Positions 39,401 through 46,865 of a stretch of DNA of 64,000 nucleotides are shown here, piece by piece. The translations under genes were made by a program, and so were the position numbers. Position 1 is the stretch's first letter. Every line of letters begins with the position of its first letter. The stretch covers positions 6,289,001 to 6,353,000 of the forward strand of contig NC_092670.1 of assembly GCF_964355755.1 (NCBI RefSeq), given 5' to 3'. The notes beneath the pieces were generated by a model. The model did no database searches, was not told the origin of the DNA, and saw nothing but the letters and a program-made list of their open reading frames with translations. This DNA comes from Antedon mediterranea (taxonomy: Eukaryota; Echinodermata; Crinoidea; Comatulida; Antedonidae).

Positions 39401-41516
39401 GGAAAATATGGATACGCATCATTGCGCACGGAGCTGTATCCCGGACAACGTTGCCAGGCCAACTTCGGTATTGCCAGAAAAAAACCGTTCATTTTAAGAT
39501 TTTAAATCGTCATTTACTCGATGAATAACCGTTTATATGGTAATAATTTTATCTAAAAAAATTCTAAATACGTTTCTGCAAATGCACAAGCATTTTTTAG
39601 AAAATACTCCATAGATTTCAAGAGTTATAGCCAAAAAACTGCAAATTGTCCATTGGAGGGATAGGAATATATTCGCAAAGTGACGTCACCCGCGAATTTT
39701 TTTGATTTTCAAATGGGGCTTTCCCCAAAAGGGCCAATTTATATTTTGTAACAATATACATTCTAGCAACACCTAATAGCCCCCAAAACATCATTCTAAA
39801 ATGAAAAAAATCGAAAATCCATTTCAGGTCCATTTTAAGACTTTAAACTAACTACTCTACTCTGTGATTCAAATAAATTCCATTAATTTTTTCAGGAAAA
39901 TCTCTACAATACAGTATTCAAATTATAGGTGTAAGACGCACAATTTAATAACTAATACAGAGCACCAGGGACACTTTTGGGACCAAACAATATGTTTCCC
40001 CTTAGGGTTGACCGTCCGTAATTGTAAAAATATTGACCCTGGTTCATTTCTCAGGAAAATATGACAATAACAGATACGTAAAAGGTCGTACTGTAAGTAA
40101 TACCTGAATGTATTTAAGCTTCTCTATGCTTATCGCCCAATAGAATTGAATGTAACACAATATTACTTTCATCATGAATAACATATGAGAACATTAATAA
40201 TATTATCATAAAACGTGTTTAAATCTAATCATGTAAATATGATCTAGTCACGGAAATTAACCAAGACCTGATCTTTTTCGTAATTATGTAAATTTATTAT
40301 ATATAATAACATATAGTTGGATCTTGATACTAACTGTACGTTACGTACAGTAGGCCTAATGCAATACTACCAATGGGATACGGCAACAGTGGGATTGATT
40401 ACATAATGAACATATTTTCAGCATGTTGAATCTATAACAGGAGTAAAAAGAGCAAAATGATCACGCATCATGATAAAGATCCGCCTTGTAGCTTTGACAT
40501 ACGGCCTAAAATTATTTAAATATTATAATAATAATATTTAATAAAAAGTAGTCCAAATTGGGATACTGGTCCTGATTGCCTTCAAAATGTAATGTAGTAG
40601 TTATGACCAAATACCTACTCTATCTGTGGTTTAGATTAGATTAGTTGGTAAAGATCCATCTTGTAGTTTTTATGTTATCCTGCTTTAACAACAGACAAAC
40701 ATCAAACATACAGTACACATACAGTACATACAAATATATCAATAACCTCCAAGGCGGAGGTAAAAATGGGTCATAAAAAATGAGTATAAAGCGTTATTTG
40801 TAATTTAACGTCTAAAACTGTAAAAGGTGTTGTGGTGACCTTACAGTACAGCATTTTCAAAGGGGTAGGGCTGGGGTAAAAATCCTTGACCGTCATCAAA
40901 CATCACGAACATAATGTTTATTAATGCTAGCCACTTTATGGTAATACACAATGGGTAGGTTTGGCCAGTATGTGTTCATTTTATGGCTAGTGGGTGTATC
41001 TGATATTTTGCAATATGGCAAGCGGACATCGATTATTATTGCGCAATATTTTTAATACACGAAATATGTAATGCGACAGAGGCCGTTATAGCAGCGTAAA
41101 CACTTTGACATCATTCTGTGACTCTCTCCCATATACCGCACTGTAGTACGGGCCGCCCCGCAGGGTCCGAAGCTCAAGTCTCTCTCACACAAATTTAAAT
41201 ATAGGCCTAGGCCTACAGTATAGCCTATAAGGCTATTAGTATAGTGCCCTCTTTTTTGTACGTATTTTGTGTACGGACCGTACGTTGTCATTGAAAATAT
41301 TGTGCAATAATTTAACGCCTGCTGGCCATAAAAATGAACACATACTGGCCAAACCTACCCAACCCTGTAGCAACTGTCACACACTGTATCATCAGACTTC
41401 TCAAGAACCACCTGTGTCACACAGGTGCCAGCCTCCTATTTATAATAGTATTTTGCATGTATTTTGCTGTGTTGTACCTACCTTTTATCAAGGCAGACTA
41501 TCCATTCGGCCACCAT
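6206..41516 (-). CDS. RAPGEF4: RAPGEF4/EPAC2-like cAMP-regulated Rap guanine-nucleotide exchange factor, 5' half (spliced, partial)
   Basis: Seven minus-strand exons, in transcript order: 41482-41516, 34162-34304, 31140-31228, 27950-28096, 11713-11791, 8199-8245 and 6206-6440. They give about 258 codons ending in a split codon. Domain order is a short N-terminus, CNB-A (about residues 13-140), a low-conservation linker, then a DEP domain (about 180-258). This order is that of EPAC2 and of the single invertebrate Epac; EPAC1 lacks CNB-A. The family loads GTP onto Rap1/Rap2 when cAMP binds, and DEP recruits it to membranes. The second CNB, REM, RA and CDC25 catalytic parts are not in the window, so the gene continues left of base 1. 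Splice phases are consistent from exon to exon, which argues for a live gene. Long introns (16 kb between exons 4 and 5) are loaded with mobile elements. Identification is by recognised family sequence; no search was run. Confidence 0.93.
6441..8198. other. RAPGEF4: RAPGEF4 intron 6
   Basis: AT-rich; no recognisable gene or repeat family. Confidence 0.6.
8199..8245 (-). CDS. RAPGEF4: RAPGEF4 exon 6, linker before DEP (acceptor uncertain)
   Basis: This small exon ends at donor CAG|GTAATA (GT at 8198-8197) and reads (G)[15 protein letters not shown]. It aligns loosely with the KENTPLIEPHVPLRP linker of EPAC2. The acceptor directly after the poly-T tract would start the exon at 8261 (63 nt, phase 0), but exon 5 leaves in phase 1. 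Using the AG at 8247-8246 instead gives a 47-nt exon that restores the frame both upstream and into the DEP exon. An unseen extra small exon between 8.3 and 11.7 kb is the alternative. Confidence 0.62.
8985..9265 (+). mobile_element. SINE-like repeat, family 1 copy 2, with tRNA-derived head
   Basis: A head with an A-box-like TAGTGGTTAAGACAGTGG (from about 8990) and a degenerate B-box GATCCGAGGCTC is followed by the body shared with 1730-2040. It lies in RAPGEF4 intron 5. Confidence 0.6.
9855..9925. repeat. AGTAGAACCTCCTTTGAGACAC repeat fragment
   Basis: ACAGTAGAACCTCCTTTGAG followed by (GA)CACC words resembles the terminus of pogo-like elements. A related string GGAGACACTTCTATTTAAGG then GGACACTTTC occurs at 26191-26225. 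Confidence 0.35.
11713..11791 (-). CDS. RAPGEF4: RAPGEF4 exon 5, CNB-A/DEP linker
   Basis: A 79-nt exon between acceptor TTTTTATAG and donor AG|GTAGGT. It encodes [20 protein letters not shown] then DLSGDR. EPAC2 has EKYRQYMAGLLAPPYG…NNDR at this place, so QLMEGLLTP is the recognisable core. It enters in phase 0, as exon 4 requires, and leaves in phase 1. Conservation is modest after the GLL motif, as expected for a linker. Confidence 0.78.
14872..15028. mobile_element. hAT-like MITE fragment
   Basis: GGGTGGATCCAAGG at the left and CCTAGATCCGCCACTG at the right form imperfect inverted ends of the CAGTGGCGGATC type. The GC-rich interior has GGGGGAGGAGG and CCTGCCTCCTCGCCC. Confidence 0.45.
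16166..16272. repeat. 17-bp tandem repeat, about six units
   Basis: Units of the form ACTGATACGCATGCACG follow each other with one or two changes each, from TACGCATAGACG to ACGCACGCACGACTG. It is CpG-containing and lies in RAPGEF4 intron 4. Confidence 0.9.
17418..17588. mobile_element. 171-bp imperfect palindrome (MITE-like)
   Basis: AAATAATGCACAAGTC at the left pairs with GACTTGTGCATTATTTG at the right. The centre pairs ACAATGTTG with CAACATTGT. The long minus-strand frame 17113-17580 (155 codons) runs through this palindrome and is probably non-coding. Confidence 0.6.
17640..17789 (+). mobile_element. Retroelement 3' end with (ATT)n tail
   Basis: AATGTCTTATGGCCTTGTCG, then GTGTTACCGTGATTAAATAA, AGTTTTT and (ATT)n is a typical 3' terminus with polyadenylation-like AATAAA and a microsatellite tail. 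It abuts the Helitron-type palindrome at 17792. Confidence 0.5.
17792..17828 (-). repeat. Helitron-type terminal palindrome, reverse orientation
   Basis: CTAGAGGG…CCCTCTAG encloses GAGCTCGCTTCGCTCGCTC. The core GAGCGAAGCGAG is the same as in the copy A and B hairpins. Read on the minus strand it ends CTAG followed by T. It may be the 3' terminus of another, minus-oriented relative whose 5' end I could not find. Confidence 0.5.
18036..18357 (-). repeat. Left inverted arm with ACATTTGTGGG satellite
   Basis: CCCACAAATGTGAAAAC units repeat in a tandem array (18037-18175) with alternating spacers of about 17-23 bp. Unique-looking sequence with TGAGTTGTTTCAATAATTG and CGTCTGTTAGGGTCGTC follows. 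The whole arm recurs in reverse complement at 21649-22076. The reading frame with repeated FHICG words (17964-18167, minus) is just the satellite translated. Confidence 0.85.
18358..19902 (+). mobile_element. Helitron-like element, copy A
   Basis: It begins TCTATATATAAATTTACG directly after a host A and ends in the palindrome CTAGATGGTACGC…GTGCCATCTAG (19866-19902). A TC 5' end, a 3' hairpin and a final CTAG are Helitron-type ends. No Rep/helicase frame is visible in 1545 bp, so it is non-autonomous. It contains an internal 262-bp tandem duplication. Copy B follows with no spacer. Confidence 0.6.
18812..19335. repeat. 262-bp tandem duplication inside Helitron-like copy A
   Basis: The segment beginning AACATTCCAAATTATTTG at 18812 recurs at 19074 almost base for base. 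Both copies contain the TATGGGC, CTTTTGATCGCAATTTG and GGGTAGGCCCTACTGTTAG landmarks. Copy B has only the first few bases of this region, so the duplication is private to copy A. Confidence 0.9.
19903..21545 (+). mobile_element. Helitron-like element, copy B, head-to-tail with copy A
   Basis: It starts TCTATTATATAAATTTACG at the very base after the CTAG of copy A and ends in the same hairpin (21509-21545) plus CTAG, followed by host T. The first ~450 bp and last ~500 bp align closely with copy A. The middle differs: it lacks the 262-bp duplication and carries an extra ~200-bp insertion (21046-21252). Confidence 0.6.
21046..21252 (-). mobile_element. Retroelement 3' end inserted in Helitron-like copy B
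   Basis: About 200 bp absent at the equivalent site of copy A (near 19630), flanked by short TAAT-type duplications. On the minus strand it ends in an AATAAATAAATG…TTGAACTTGAA tail and contains the hairpin GGGGTCTT…AAGACCCC. This is typical of a truncated non-LTR or SINE tail. Confidence 0.55.
21649..22076 (+). repeat. Right inverted arm with ACATTTGTGGG satellite
   Basis: Reverse complement of the 18036-18357 arm with more satellite units (21867-22076). Non-satellite landmarks match in order: the TATACGTACAT end, the GTTAACG/CGACGACCC block and CAATTATTGAAACAACTCAA. The arms flank the two Helitron-like copies. Confidence 0.85.
24998..25075 (-). mobile_element. (AAT)n-tailed repeat, copy 1
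   Basis: (AAT)n followed by TCATAAAGCGCACATATTCA and CTA. The same arrangement occurs at 62511-62600, so this is a dispersed repeat whose minus strand ends in an (ATT)n tail. Confidence 0.5.
27654..27863. mobile_element. 210-bp element: ~50-bp terminal inverted repeats around a tRNA-like core
   Basis: The left arm 27654-27703 (ATTGGTCAGATG…CTCTGACATAATTTGTACTT) matches the reverse complement of 27811-27863 at about 80 percent. Between them, on the minus strand, sits a tRNA-Thr-like sequence. It lies in RAPGEF4 intron 4, just left of exon 4. Confidence 0.75.
27729..27798 (-). tRNA. tRNA-Thr(AGT)-like sequence, probably pseudogene/SINE-derived
   Basis: Read on the minus strand, the acceptor strand TGCTTGG pairs 6 of 7 with CCGAGAA. 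There is an A-box (TGGTCTAGGT), an anticodon arm CCAGC-CTAGTAA-ACTGG (one mismatch, anticodon AGT), T arm GTGGG-TTCGAGT-TCCAC and a B-box GGTTCGAGTTCC. The acceptor mismatch and the position within inverted repeats argue against an ordinary functional tRNA gene. Confidence 0.5.
27950..28096 (-). CDS. RAPGEF4: RAPGEF4 exon 4, CNB-A phosphate-binding cassette
   Basis: A 147-nt, phase 0-0 exon of 49 codons, with acceptor CCTGTAG and donor GAT|GTAAGT. It encodes [20 protein letters not shown] and then [20 protein letters not shown]. The FGES…PR segment is the phosphate-binding cassette of cyclic-nucleotide-binding domains. The Glu contacts the ribose and the Arg the cyclic phosphate in this family, and both are present here. 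In EPAC2, CNB-A binds cAMP weakly and is thought to tune localisation more than catalysis. Confidence 0.96.
29010..29460. repeat. Degenerate ~31-bp tandem repeat
   Basis: ACTCAAAACTTCAGGTACAA then TTTTAAGTAGC-like units recur more than ten times with indels and substitutions. It lies in RAPGEF4 intron 3 between exons 3 and 4. Confidence 0.75.
30375..30480 (-). mobile_element. Retroelement 3' tail, reverse
   Basis: On the minus strand it reads GGAAGTCTCCCTGG, a T-rich stretch, then GGATCAAATAAATTGATTTG. That is a non-LTR 3' end with AATAAA signal. It lies head-adjacent to the plus-strand LINE end at 30598. Confidence 0.5.
30598..30930 (+). mobile_element. 5'-truncated non-LTR retrotransposon 3' end
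   Basis: The fragment opens with a C-terminal reverse-transcriptase-ORF tail: [20 protein letters not shown] then [11 protein letters not shown] stop. This fits the LP..IR….FKR.LK..L ending seen in CR1/L2-like elements. A 3' UTR with GAGGGCCCTAAATGATCAGT and TACCCTCAGTAAAGATGG follows, then an (AATAAA)n tail. Confidence 0.65.
31140..31228 (-). CDS. RAPGEF4: RAPGEF4 exon 3, CNB-A beta-barrel
   Basis: An 89-nt exon. With the T left by exon 2 it encodes [20 protein letters not shown] and then [10 protein letters not shown], matching the EPAC2 block [21 protein letters not shown]. The acceptor is CAATAAAG|TA and the donor AAAAG|GTATAG. Phases 1 in and 0 out fit both neighbours exactly. The acceptor lacks a long pyrimidine tract, but the frame match fixes it. 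Confidence 0.94.
32232..32258 (+). ncRNA. Hammerhead-ribozyme-like core (Penelope-type relic)
   Basis: CTGATGA is followed by A, a perfect GGGC…GCCC hairpin (7-nt loop) and GAAA. This is the conserved core of hammerhead ribozymes, which Penelope-like retroelements carry. One extra A lies between CTGATGA and the hairpin, and stems I and III are weak (GTT/AAC). The site is probably a decayed copy. Confidence 0.35.
32475..32640 (+). mobile_element. hAT-like terminal fragment
   Basis: AGTCAGTAGCGTAATGCAGA resembles the CAGTRGCGTA terminus of hAT elements. It is followed by a GC-rich body with GGGCCCTGCTCAGGGGCCCC. No matching right end or transposase is seen. Confidence 0.4.
34162..34304 (-). 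CDS. RAPGEF4: RAPGEF4 exon 2, start of CNB-A domain
   Basis: A 143-nt exon between acceptor CCCTGCAG and donor CCT|GTAAGT. It encodes [20 protein letters not shown] followed by [20 protein letters not shown]. This is close to the helical N-terminal part of EPAC2 CNB-A (…[21 protein letters not shown]…). It enters in phase 2 and leaves in phase 1. It lies between a 7.2-kb first intron and a 2.9-kb second intron. Confidence 0.95.
35362..35542. mobile_element. 181-bp palindromic MITE
   Basis: GGCCTTTCACACCTGTTCCG at the left end mirrors CCGGAACAGTGTGAAAGACC at the right. The element is flanked by TTAA on both sides and the interior is also partly self-complementary. It lies 28 bp left of the candidate ATG at 35571. 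Confidence 0.75.
35571..35868 (+). CDS. Candidate first exon of an unidentified nuclear-encoded mitochondrial-type protein, nested in RAPGEF4 intron 1
   Basis: A plus-strand frame opens at ATG 35571 and stays open 99 codons to a good donor (CAG|GTAAAT at 35868/35869). It then stays open briefly to a stop near 35900. The first 40 residues carry several Arg and no acidic residue (start [20 protein letters not shown], then …[10 protein letters not shown]). This resembles a mitochondrial targeting leader with a cleavage-like RYHS|T. The remainder is basic and helical ([20 protein letters not shown]). Codon use is mixed, unlike the AT-only random frames around it. I do not recognise the protein and could not find following exons before 41480. 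It sits about 30 bp right of a MITE and on the strand opposite RAPGEF4. It could be a real nested gene, a pseudogene piece, or chance. Confidence 0.35.
36525..36752. mobile_element. 228-bp MITE
   Basis: AAGGCAATCTAACATCAGGA at the left end pairs with TCCTGTTGTTAGATTGCCTT-like sequence at the right end (about 30 bp of terminal inverted repeat including GAGCTC). It lies in RAPGEF4 intron 1; no coding content. Confidence 0.75.
38570..39013. mobile_element. 444-bp foldback/MITE with 82-bp near-perfect terminal inverted repeats
   Basis: The left arm 38570-38651 (AGGCCGTCGATCATTCACTG…) is repeated essentially identically in reverse at 38932-39013. The arms are CpG- and GC-rich in an AT-rich surrounding. 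No transposase frame is visible; the 84-codon open frame at 38745 is not recognisable. It sits in RAPGEF4 intron 1. Confidence 0.85.
38726..39842. mobile_element. Second inverted-repeat pair overlapping the 38.6-kb foldback
   Basis: CTTAAAATGGACCTGAAATG at 38728 and its reverse complement at 39811-39840 are terminal inverted repeats of about 35 bp. They enclose ~1.05 kb that includes the right arm of the foldback. The interior contains TGACGTCACCCGCGAATTTT and AT-rich sequence but no recognised frame. Confidence 0.6.
40951..41363. mobile_element. 413-bp MITE next to RAPGEF4 exon 1
   Basis: GGGTAGGTTTGGCCAGTATG at 40951 recurs in reverse complement ending at 41363. The similarity extends, less perfectly, about 90 bp into each side (TTATTGCGCAATATTTT against TTATTGCACAATATTTT). 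It starts only ~120 bp downstream of the RAPGEF4 start exon, inside intron 1. Confidence 0.7.
41482..41516 (-). CDS. RAPGEF4: RAPGEF4 coding exon 1 (start codon)
   Basis: The ATG at 41516-41514 opens a 35-nt coding part reading [11 protein letters not shown] plus AG. It then reaches a good donor (AG|GTAGGT, with GT at 41481-41480). Vertebrate EPAC2 begins with MVA and has EWIACLDKR before the CNB, so start and frame are well supported. The exon ends in phase 2, and the next exon supplies the A that completes the Arg codon. The 5' UTR and transcription start lie to the right and cannot be placed. The start codon context (AAAATGG) has G at +4. Confidence 0.9.
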
Positions 41517-42104
41517 TTTTCCAACTGTAACTAAATCACCACATAAAACAGGTCAAATTGTGATCATTGCCATTCTAGTACTATTGTACGCTTCCTATTC
41601 GTTTTACAAACACGAATCATTCATTTTATGTGGAGACAGAACTGCCTTTTCTATCACGAGAGTATGTTTATGTTTTTATTTTTGATAATTTCCAAAATAT
41701 GATTACCCCCTCTATTTACATTATGAACTTTATTAGTCGTTATATCCAGCTTGTCATAGTAAAGCGTTACTGGATCGTCAAGGCCAAAAAACAAAACACC
41801 ACAAAATTATATTGAGGGCTCTCGTTCAATTAAAAGGAAGAAGACTGGTGGGTCAGTCACTTTTTAATTTCGTGTACAGAACGATAAAAATGACAGTTTT
41901 TGAGTATTTTAATAATGGATTACATATGGAAAATTAGTTATTTTTGTGTAAAATTTGAGAAATTATAACATCCGAGAGAATGGTGAGTTACTACGTTTTA
42001 ATAACAGTTATGTCACAGTGTTGAATCTTAGCCTCCCCACCCACTTCATCAGCTGGCTGTTCCTTCTCTCTACAGCTGCTGGTGAGGAGCCGGAGTGTGG
42101 CCTG

Positions 42105-42345
42105 CTTTCAAGAAGTAGGCTTACGCCTAGGCCTAGTGCAATTTCATGAGTGTAGTTGGTACAGTAGCTTATAATTAATTAGGATAGCTAGTAATGTATA
42201 GTAGCTAGGCCTAAGTAAGTCTTAGTAAGGCCTACTAGAGAGTAGGGTTAGGCTAGCTAGTAGGAGACCTATGACATGTAGGCCGGCGTAGGTAGGCCTA
42301 CCTCTAGCCTAGGTTTAGTTAAGCCCTAGCCTAGTCAATATACTA
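42105..42345. repeat. TAGGCCTA-rich tract between the two genes
   Basis: GCCTAGGCCTAG, GTAGCTAGGCCTAAGTAAGT, GTAGGCCGGCGTAGGTAGGC and CTACCTCTAGCCTAGG follow in close succession, built from AGGCCTA and CTAG words. It lies ~600 bp upstream of the RAPGEF4 start codon and could overlap its promoter; no specific promoter element is identified. Confidence 0.6.
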
Positions 42346-44057
42346 TACTATAGAGAGGTTACAGTACATTATAGAAGGCTAGTAGTAGGGAATGTAGAGA
42401 AACAGACAGTTGAGACCATGAACTAGGCCTATGCATATAATGATAATATCACGTCTCCTCTGGATATTTAATAAACTGTACAGACACACACAGGTCCTGG
42501 TACAGTACATTCGTTATGTTTTTGGACGCGCCCCTTCATCAATAATTATTGGAAAATGACATATTCATGACGCACCTCTCCCGGGGTCGTATAGTGGGTC
42601 ATACAATTGACAAAGTGCATAATATGTTTCACTACAGTATATATAAAGTACCAATCAATAATTGCTTGATCAATAGTTTTTCAACCAATGACGTAAAAAC
42701 CTCTATTTCATTTTTCTTATTGATTCTTATTTCATTCTATTAACACTTCATTAGCGAGATAGACACAGATATCCTTGAATTGACAGTATTTAACACTTAT
42801 AACCCATACAGTATTATTAAAGGTTAAATAAAAAAAAATATGTACTTGGTTTATGTCCAGGGATGCACTACCCTTGATTTTTTTGCATAACGTTTGATAA
42901 CATTTTCTTTTTCTTTTTACTAACACTAACAGAATACAAACCGTCTTAAAAAAAACCATGAACAAAAAACATTTTTTGGAATGGATCTAAAGATAGAATT
43001 TCACTTCCTTGCTGCTATTTAGCTGCTAATACTATTATTAGTGTTCTAGATTTTTCAAATTTTAAATAAAGATTGAAACTTTCAATATTCATGGATTGTT
43101 TGTAACATCATTTTATTGTTATTGCTGACAAACTGCTTAAACTTTTTTTGAAAACCAATTATTGATTGCCATAGTAATTAGTTTAAAATTTGGGTCACAA
43201 ATTCAGCCAAATAGGCTTTGGTATAGGAATAATGTTCATCACAACACTAACTACCAACCAGCAACAACATTTACACTTTATAAAAAAAATTAATTTTAAA
43301 AAGTAATAAATTTATATAATAAAAGGTTACAATTGGAGATGTTTAAATTAAAAATGTGTAAGTGTACAATACTAACTACTAAAGAATAGTGATAATCTAT
43401 GGTATGTTGAGTTTGTGCTAACTAATACAAAGAGGTAAGTTTTTGACATACAGGTAATACTGTAAACAGAAACTCTGTTATGTCTGTGCTAAAAGGCTTT
43501 AAATTTAATGTTAATTGTGGTTTTTTTTCAATACAGTAGTATTAGTAGGCCTACTGTTACTCAAAATTCCCGAGTTGTGTTTGAAGAATAAAGAGTAAAT
43601 ACTATAAAACTATAAACTGTAATGATTATTATTAGTATTGGGTTACTGTTAAAGTGATTTATTTAAACATTTTATAAATTTCCACTCTTATTTGAAATGA
43701 GATACTAATCTTTTTTAGTGTTTTACAATCCTATATTACTTGCACTTACTAGAGTAATAAAAGCAAGTTTCAATACAATTTATTAATTTATGCCTCCTTC
43801 CTTCTTCCCCAATGCACTTGATTACCTTGTCATACTGTACTGTAGTTCCAATGCATTAACTGTTATCTCATCTAGTTTTTATTAGGGAATTTAAGGACAC
43901 AATAGGGGGCTTTCGATTTTCTGCAAACAACCTACTGTAGGACCTAGCTAAACAGTACATTCAGATAGATAGATATATACCTTACAGTATACTGTACAAA
44001 TTCCTTTTATATAATCCAATATAATGGAAATTACAGCGCTCATATCTTGGCTTACCT

Positions 44058-44203
44058 TAAATAAATATAAAGGAAAAAAGAACTACTGTACAGTATCTTT
44101 TCTAAATTTTCATATCCCCTGGGTAAAACGAGTACTTGTAACGGTTTGCCTCCACATTCACTGTCCATAACTTCTAACGATAGAGTCGCTAATTTCGCCA
44201 TGT
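44058..44203 (-). CDS. Possible short first exon or chance ORF in GC-richer island between RAPGEF4 and SNX13
   Basis: The minus-strand ATG at 44203 has a strong context (AACATGGCG). It reads MAKLATLSLEVMDSECGGKP then LQVLVLPRGYENLEK. It becomes low-complexity and meets a donor-like AG|GTAAGC near 44058 just before a stop. The same frame is open upstream (44232-44435) except for one TGA between them. Plus-strand frames are open across 44146-44454 as well, so the island is simply stop-poor. I recognise no family. A promoter-associated exon of a minus-strand transcript is conceivable; chance is equally likely. Confidence 0.2.
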
Positions 44204-46865
44204 TGATGAATTCCAATATGGCATGGAAACATCAGCAAGAAAGAGTCAAGCGTTTGCACAGAACCTTCTCAATTCGGTCTTTATTCCCCTTACCTACACT
44301 GATATTCCCAGTCCAACATACAATATCTTCAAATACAGTAGACTGGGATACTGCATTTATTATACGCATGCAGAATGGGCTTCTACATGGTTTTGGTGTA
44401 TTCTCCTGTCGGATCCAGGCAAAAATCAATGACACAACATGCCTACAGTCCTAGCTCGTTGGCAGAGCGGTACATATGACAAAATATTATTGCTGATGTG
44501 ATTGCATGCCATATCTCATCTGTGCATTGCTAGTTTAATATTAACTGTACACATACTATTGCAGCTACAGTACTATAGAGCAACCATAAAGTATTTTTAT
44601 ACAAAACAACCTCAGATTACAGTATGTTTACATCATTACAGTATAGCACTGTACAGTACGACTACAAAATAATGCTGATCATTTGATAAATAGCATACAT
44701 TACTAATAATATGATCGTTCAAACCCTGTATATTGTATTTTTTATATTTGCAGTTTATTTTAGCTTACCTCAATAAACATTTGCCCTTACCGTATCTCAT
44801 AATATGATTTAATCAAATCTTTTGTTTGTACCAGCTCAATGAATTTCCACGAATAGAAGGATGAATACATTAAATAAAGTCTTACTACTAATAGAATTGA
44901 TTGTAAAACCAACATAATCAATGCACTGTTATTAAAACTAATCCAATAAACTGTTATAAAAATAAAGATTCACTGTATATTAAATTTAGATTGAATTTGT
45001 AATATATCATTATTACATTGCCTATGTAAATACATGAACGCCATTGGTTGAAATGCCATCACGTGAATATCGCTCAGAGGATCTTGTTATAGTTCTTTAA
45101 GCAGTATTATTTTGACTTGATGTTTGTGTCTGTAATTTTGTGTCCCTGTCATTAGATACAGTAGAATACTATATAAAATCCAGCGAATATTTTTCTCGCT
45201 AGTAATGTCTGTAGAAAACTGTACCGGCCCTGTGTGACGATATTTTATACTAGAAAAATGACCTTCAGTTCGGTAATTTTCATACAGTGTATTTGTCCAG
45301 GGATTGCATGGTGGTGGTATGGGGATACAGTAGTTGTTCTCTTGGGTTAGAAGGAATTAATTTTCCTACTGTAAGACTAGATGTATTAAACAGTATTGTC
45401 TGGAGAGTGAAATTGTCCAGTGGGTAAATCATTCAAACACATATTCCATTGAAACTACTGTATTAAATCATTGTAAACAAACTGCAGTCAGTGACTTAAG
45501 TCAATAGAAAAATGTTGGTGATCTTATTTTACTGAAAAAAAAGTACTGTACTGTACCTAGAAAGGATAAAAGACTTATTTTAAAAAGATGAATTATACTG
45601 TATACTGTACTACAGTAGCGATACATTTTAAACAAAGCTATCATTATTTTAAATATTATCGATCAAAGTATTGTATTAGTTAATATTTTACACAAAGCTA
45701 TCATCATTAATATTGATCAAAGTAAATTGTCTTTGTGAAAATATTGTTTTGTTATACTGTATTGCATAGCAATTCAATGTGAGACTAACTGTCTCTTCAG
45801 ATATTAAATGATAATGATGTTGATAATGGTAGAATGGTCATTGTGCATACAAATCACCTAATTATGCATACTATGCAGTCTCAAGTGCAGTGCCTGGATT
45901 CCAGAGTTTTGTATAGTAAAAGTAGTAAAGTACACAGTGCAAACTAGACATTATTAAGAGTACAAAAGTCTAGTTCAGACAAAAAAATATTATTACATAA
46001 TGCTACTGTACCTAATAGTGCTGTTAGTCTATTTAAGAGAACGTGGATAAATTTGTAATAGTTGCCTAAATAAAAACGAAATTGGAACAGGGTGAAAAAA
46101 AATTCTTTTGACATGCAGTAGGTGTTGACACTTTTGTCGAGACCTTATCCCATTTCAAAGAGTCGAGAGGATGACACAAAAACTATCATTAGTTATCATC
46201 ATTATTTTTAATTTTTCGATAATTAACCATGTACTGTACAGTACTGCACAGCATAATGTTCAATGGTATTGGTAAATCTCACTCAAACCAGCAGACAGTA
46301 CTGTATCTCAAACTTGACATTGGTAGTGATACTATATTACCTTACTGTACAGTAGTTTTTGACTTTTCAAACTACTGTATATTGGTTTCAAATGCACTGT
46401 GTAGTAGTAGTTAAAACTAGTAGCAGATGTGCAGTACATCTTGAAGAACGAATTTGTCAAAACTGTTGTATTTTATTCAAAGCTGAGAACAGAAAAACAC
46501 AGGGTTTAGTAACTGCCAATGTCAAGTTACCACATTGATCATATGATTTGAAAGGTCAACTGCAAGTCAGTTGCTTTTCCTTTATTTGATTACTTATGAC
46601 AAACTATGCTAAACAATGATCATCCTCTCTACTGTATGGTTAAGATCAGGAAAGTTTCTTTGAATAAAGCTGCAGATTCACCAAGGCCTTGATTCTGCTG
46701 CAAACAAATAACCGCTTATAAACTGTGTGAATAAACTAACCCCAATTTCTTTTCAGTTTCCAGTTAAGATTGCGGACTAAGATAATTACAGTACCTTTAC
46801 CTTTGCTGATAATATAGTGTTTTATTATAATACAGTAATGTAACACCCTGGATAATTTCACATTA

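Noticed and set aside
41267-41685. Several overlapping plus-strand frames opposite RAPGEF4 exon 1
   Set aside because: They are antisense shadows of the exon and the adjacent MITE.
44232-44454. Possible selenocysteine-type read-through of a single TGA joining two minus-strand frames
   Set aside because: No family match and no visible SECIS-like element. The island is stop-poor on both strands, so chance is simpler.
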